A stretch of DNA of 6,515 nucleotides, from NCBI GenBank assembly GCA_030666765.1, contig DAOUXE010000065.1, forward strand, positions 1-6,515, written 5' to 3'. Each line of letters starts with the position of its first letter. Position 1 is the stretch's first letter. Source of the DNA: Methanosarcinales archaeon (GTDB taxonomy: Archaea; Halobacteriota; Methanosarcinia; Methanosarcinales; Methanogasteraceae). The notes below the pieces were generated by a model that was given only the letters and a program-made list of their open reading frames with translations, did no database searches and had not been told where the DNA came from. Shown here one piece after another: positions 5,356-6,515 of this stretch. Both the position numbers and the translations under genes were made by a program.

Positions 5356-5972
5356 CCGATTATGCAGGAAACTTGGACCGGGCATTCGAACAGATGCCGG
5401 AGTACCTGACAACTGATGTGCGTTTCTCAGTTCCGGGGGTGGATGTGATCATAGAAGGGAAAACCACAGTTTTAAGAAACTTTCTTGAGATCACCGACAC
5501 CATCAATCGAGATCCGACCCACCTGCTGAAGTATCTCCTGAGGGAACTTGGAACTGCTGGCAAATTCGACGGAACTCGTGTGATCTTTCAGGGAAAGTTC
5601 ACCACCGAGACCATCCAGTCACAGATTCAGGCTTATGTCGATGAGTTTGTAATATGTTCGGAGTGCGGACGTCCTGACACCACACTGGTGCGTACCGACC
5701 GTGTACTGATGCTGAAATGCGATGCATGTGGTGCGCATCGACCGATCAGGAAACGCAAGGTTCGCGCGGTGCAGGCGAAGGAACCGATAGAAGAAGGCGG
5801 GGAATATGATGTCAAGATCACCGGAGTCGGTCGAAAAGGTGACGGATTTACCCAGATCGACAAATACACCATCTACGTCCCGAAGACGATCAAAGGTGAG
5901 ATCGTAAACATAAAAATCAAGAGCATCTCCGGCACACTCGCATTCGCTGAACTGCTCGAACGGAAATCATAG
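5352..5972 (+). CDS. eif2b: translation initiation factor aIF2 beta with TRAM domain
   Basis: The beta subunit of aIF2, the GTP-dependent heterotrimer that brings initiator Met-tRNA to the small ribosomal subunit. Residues 1-20 form the helix that binds aIF2-gamma ([12 protein letters not shown]), about 25-97 the alpha/beta domain ([18 protein letters not shown], then RVIFQGKF), and 100-135 a C4 zinc ribbon with Cys 102/105 and 123/126. The usual archaeal protein ends near residue 140. Here a TRAM domain follows (about 146-203: [20 protein letters not shown], then the [17 protein letters not shown] pattern), giving 206 residues. TRAM is an RNA-binding beta-barrel; the same fusion is known to me from Methanosarcina-type aIF2-beta. 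ATG 5352 overlaps the rpl10e stop by four bases. Confidence 0.96.
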   Translation: MTDYAGNLDRAFEQMPEYLTTDVRFSVPGVDVIIEGKTTVLRNFLEITDTINRDPTHLLKYLLRELGTAGKFDGTRVIFQGKFTTETIQSQIQAYVDEFVICSECGRPDTTLVRTDRVLMLKCDACGAHRPIRKRKVRAVQAKEPIEEGGEYDVKITGVGRKGDGFTQIDKYTIYVPKTIKGEIVNIKIKSISGTLAFAELLERKS

Positions 5973-5995
5973 CGATCAAAGATTAGGGGGAAATA

Positions 5996-6349
5996 ATGGG
6001 ACTAACCGAAGATGATCTCTTCTTTGAGAATCGGTGTAGGACTATGTTCGTCGTCAATGTGCTTGCAGACGACGATGCGTATGCCGAATATATGAAACCC
6101 AAAGGATTAAGCGGCGTCCATATACTGGACATCATCGATCTGTTCAAAAACGTCTTTGGAGAGATCGATGATAAGGAGATTATGCAAACAGCCGACCAGC
6201 TAGTACGCGAGGGGTTACTCGTCTCAAAAGGCGGCGGAACCGTGATGAATCCGAATCCTCCAATCTCAGTAGATTCGGAAGGTATCAAAATCGAGATTGA
6301 GACGGTTGGGTATGTGGATGAAGAGGTGAACATACCGACAACATCGTGA
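5996..6349 (+). CDS. small acidic hypothetical protein
   Basis: A family I do not recognise. The 117-residue product is acidic and has no hydrophobic membrane segment or Cys pairs. A central helical region, about residues 37-76 (GLSGVHILDIIDLFKNVFGEI followed by EIMQTADQLVREGLLVS), has the look of a small winged-helix-type fold, after which comes KGGGTVMNPNPPISVD and an amphipathic IKIEIETVGYVDEEV strand pattern near the end. The winged-helix idea is weak. ATG 5996 has AGGGGG at 5985-5990 five bases upstream, and the gene starts 23 bases after eif2b in the same direction, so it is likely the last gene of the translation operon. Confidence 0.8.
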   Translation: MGLTEDDLFFENRCRTMFVVNVLADDDAYAEYMKPKGLSGVHILDIIDLFKNVFGEIDDKEIMQTADQLVREGLLVSKGGGTVMNPNPPISVDSEGIKIEIETVGYVDEEVNIPTTS

Positions 6350-6482
6350 TCTCACACATCATACCACATCGGATTTCATCTGTGTTGTTAAGCACCCATG
6401 AGATTCACCTGCGCTTAGCATCTCCCTATTATCTTTACCCAGAGTACTTACTCGAGTATTGTGGGGTGTCCACATATAAAAC
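6350..6482. other. intergenic region after the hypothetical gene
   Basis: No coding sequence was found. It contains the perfect palindrome TACTCGAGTA (6449-6458), a TGTGG-GGTGT-CCACA hairpin (6460-6474) and a TATA-like ATATAAAA at 6474-6481 just before the second edge repeat. No poly-T terminator is clear in the plus strand. Confidence 0.5.
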
Positions 6483-6515
6483 CACGAGATTAACACAGAA
6501 ATCTTGTGAAAATCC
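6483..6515. repeat. palindromic short repeat, copy 2 (cut by window end)
   Basis: Positions 6487-6515 are identical to 13-41 in the same orientation. Compared with copy 1 it lacks one ten-base unit (positions 5-14 there), since CGAG is followed directly by ATTAACACAG. The rest of the element lies outside the window. Confidence 0.75.

Overview
The window is archaeal. It carries ribosomal protein L10e (uL16), an aIF2-beta with a fused C-terminal TRAM domain, an archaeal-type peptidyl-tRNA hydrolase (Pth2), a geranylgeranyl-reductase-family flavoprotein, and TATA-box promoters placed for near-leaderless transcripts. From memory, the aIF2-beta/TRAM fusion is typical of the Methanosarcina/Methanomicrobia side of the Euryarchaeota (Halobacteriota), so a methanogen, ANME or Syntrophoarchaeum-like relative is the best guess. 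This placement is inference; no rRNA is present.

Layout. Positions 1-316 hold no convincing gene: a palindromic short repeat at the edge, an odd 36-codon minus-strand frame and a small hairpin. pth (minus) and an HTH regulator (plus) diverge from a 39-bp gap that seems to hold two interleaved TATA boxes and a 15-bp palindrome over the regulator's start codon. The regulator is followed 25 bp later by a three-helix membrane protein with a glycine-rich linker.

The centre is the most unusual part. One base after the stop of the membrane protein comes the start of a geranylgeranyl-reductase-like gene. It reads through the FAD-binding GGGPAG motif and then loses all similarity. An AT-rich segment of about 1.34 kb follows, encoding one protein: a double zinc ribbon plus a multi-pass membrane domain. 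Its stop overlaps by one base the ATG of a complete reductase of the same family. The remnant and the intact N-terminus form an imperfect, in-frame direct repeat around the foreign segment. This suggests that an original regulator-membrane protein-reductase operon was split by an inserted gene, with the reductase 5' end re-supplied at the far side.

After a 116-bp intergenic region with two TATA-like boxes comes a translation cluster: L10e and aIF2-beta (ATGA overlap), then a small acidic hypothetical protein. Positions 6350-6515 are non-coding and end in a second copy of the edge repeat in the same orientation, so the 6.4-kb block is bracketed by dispersed palindromic repeats.

The genes fall into three jobs: translation (Pth2, L10e, aIF2-beta), probable isoprenoid or membrane-lipid reduction with a linked regulator and membrane protein, and a foreign zinc-ribbon membrane protein of unknown role.
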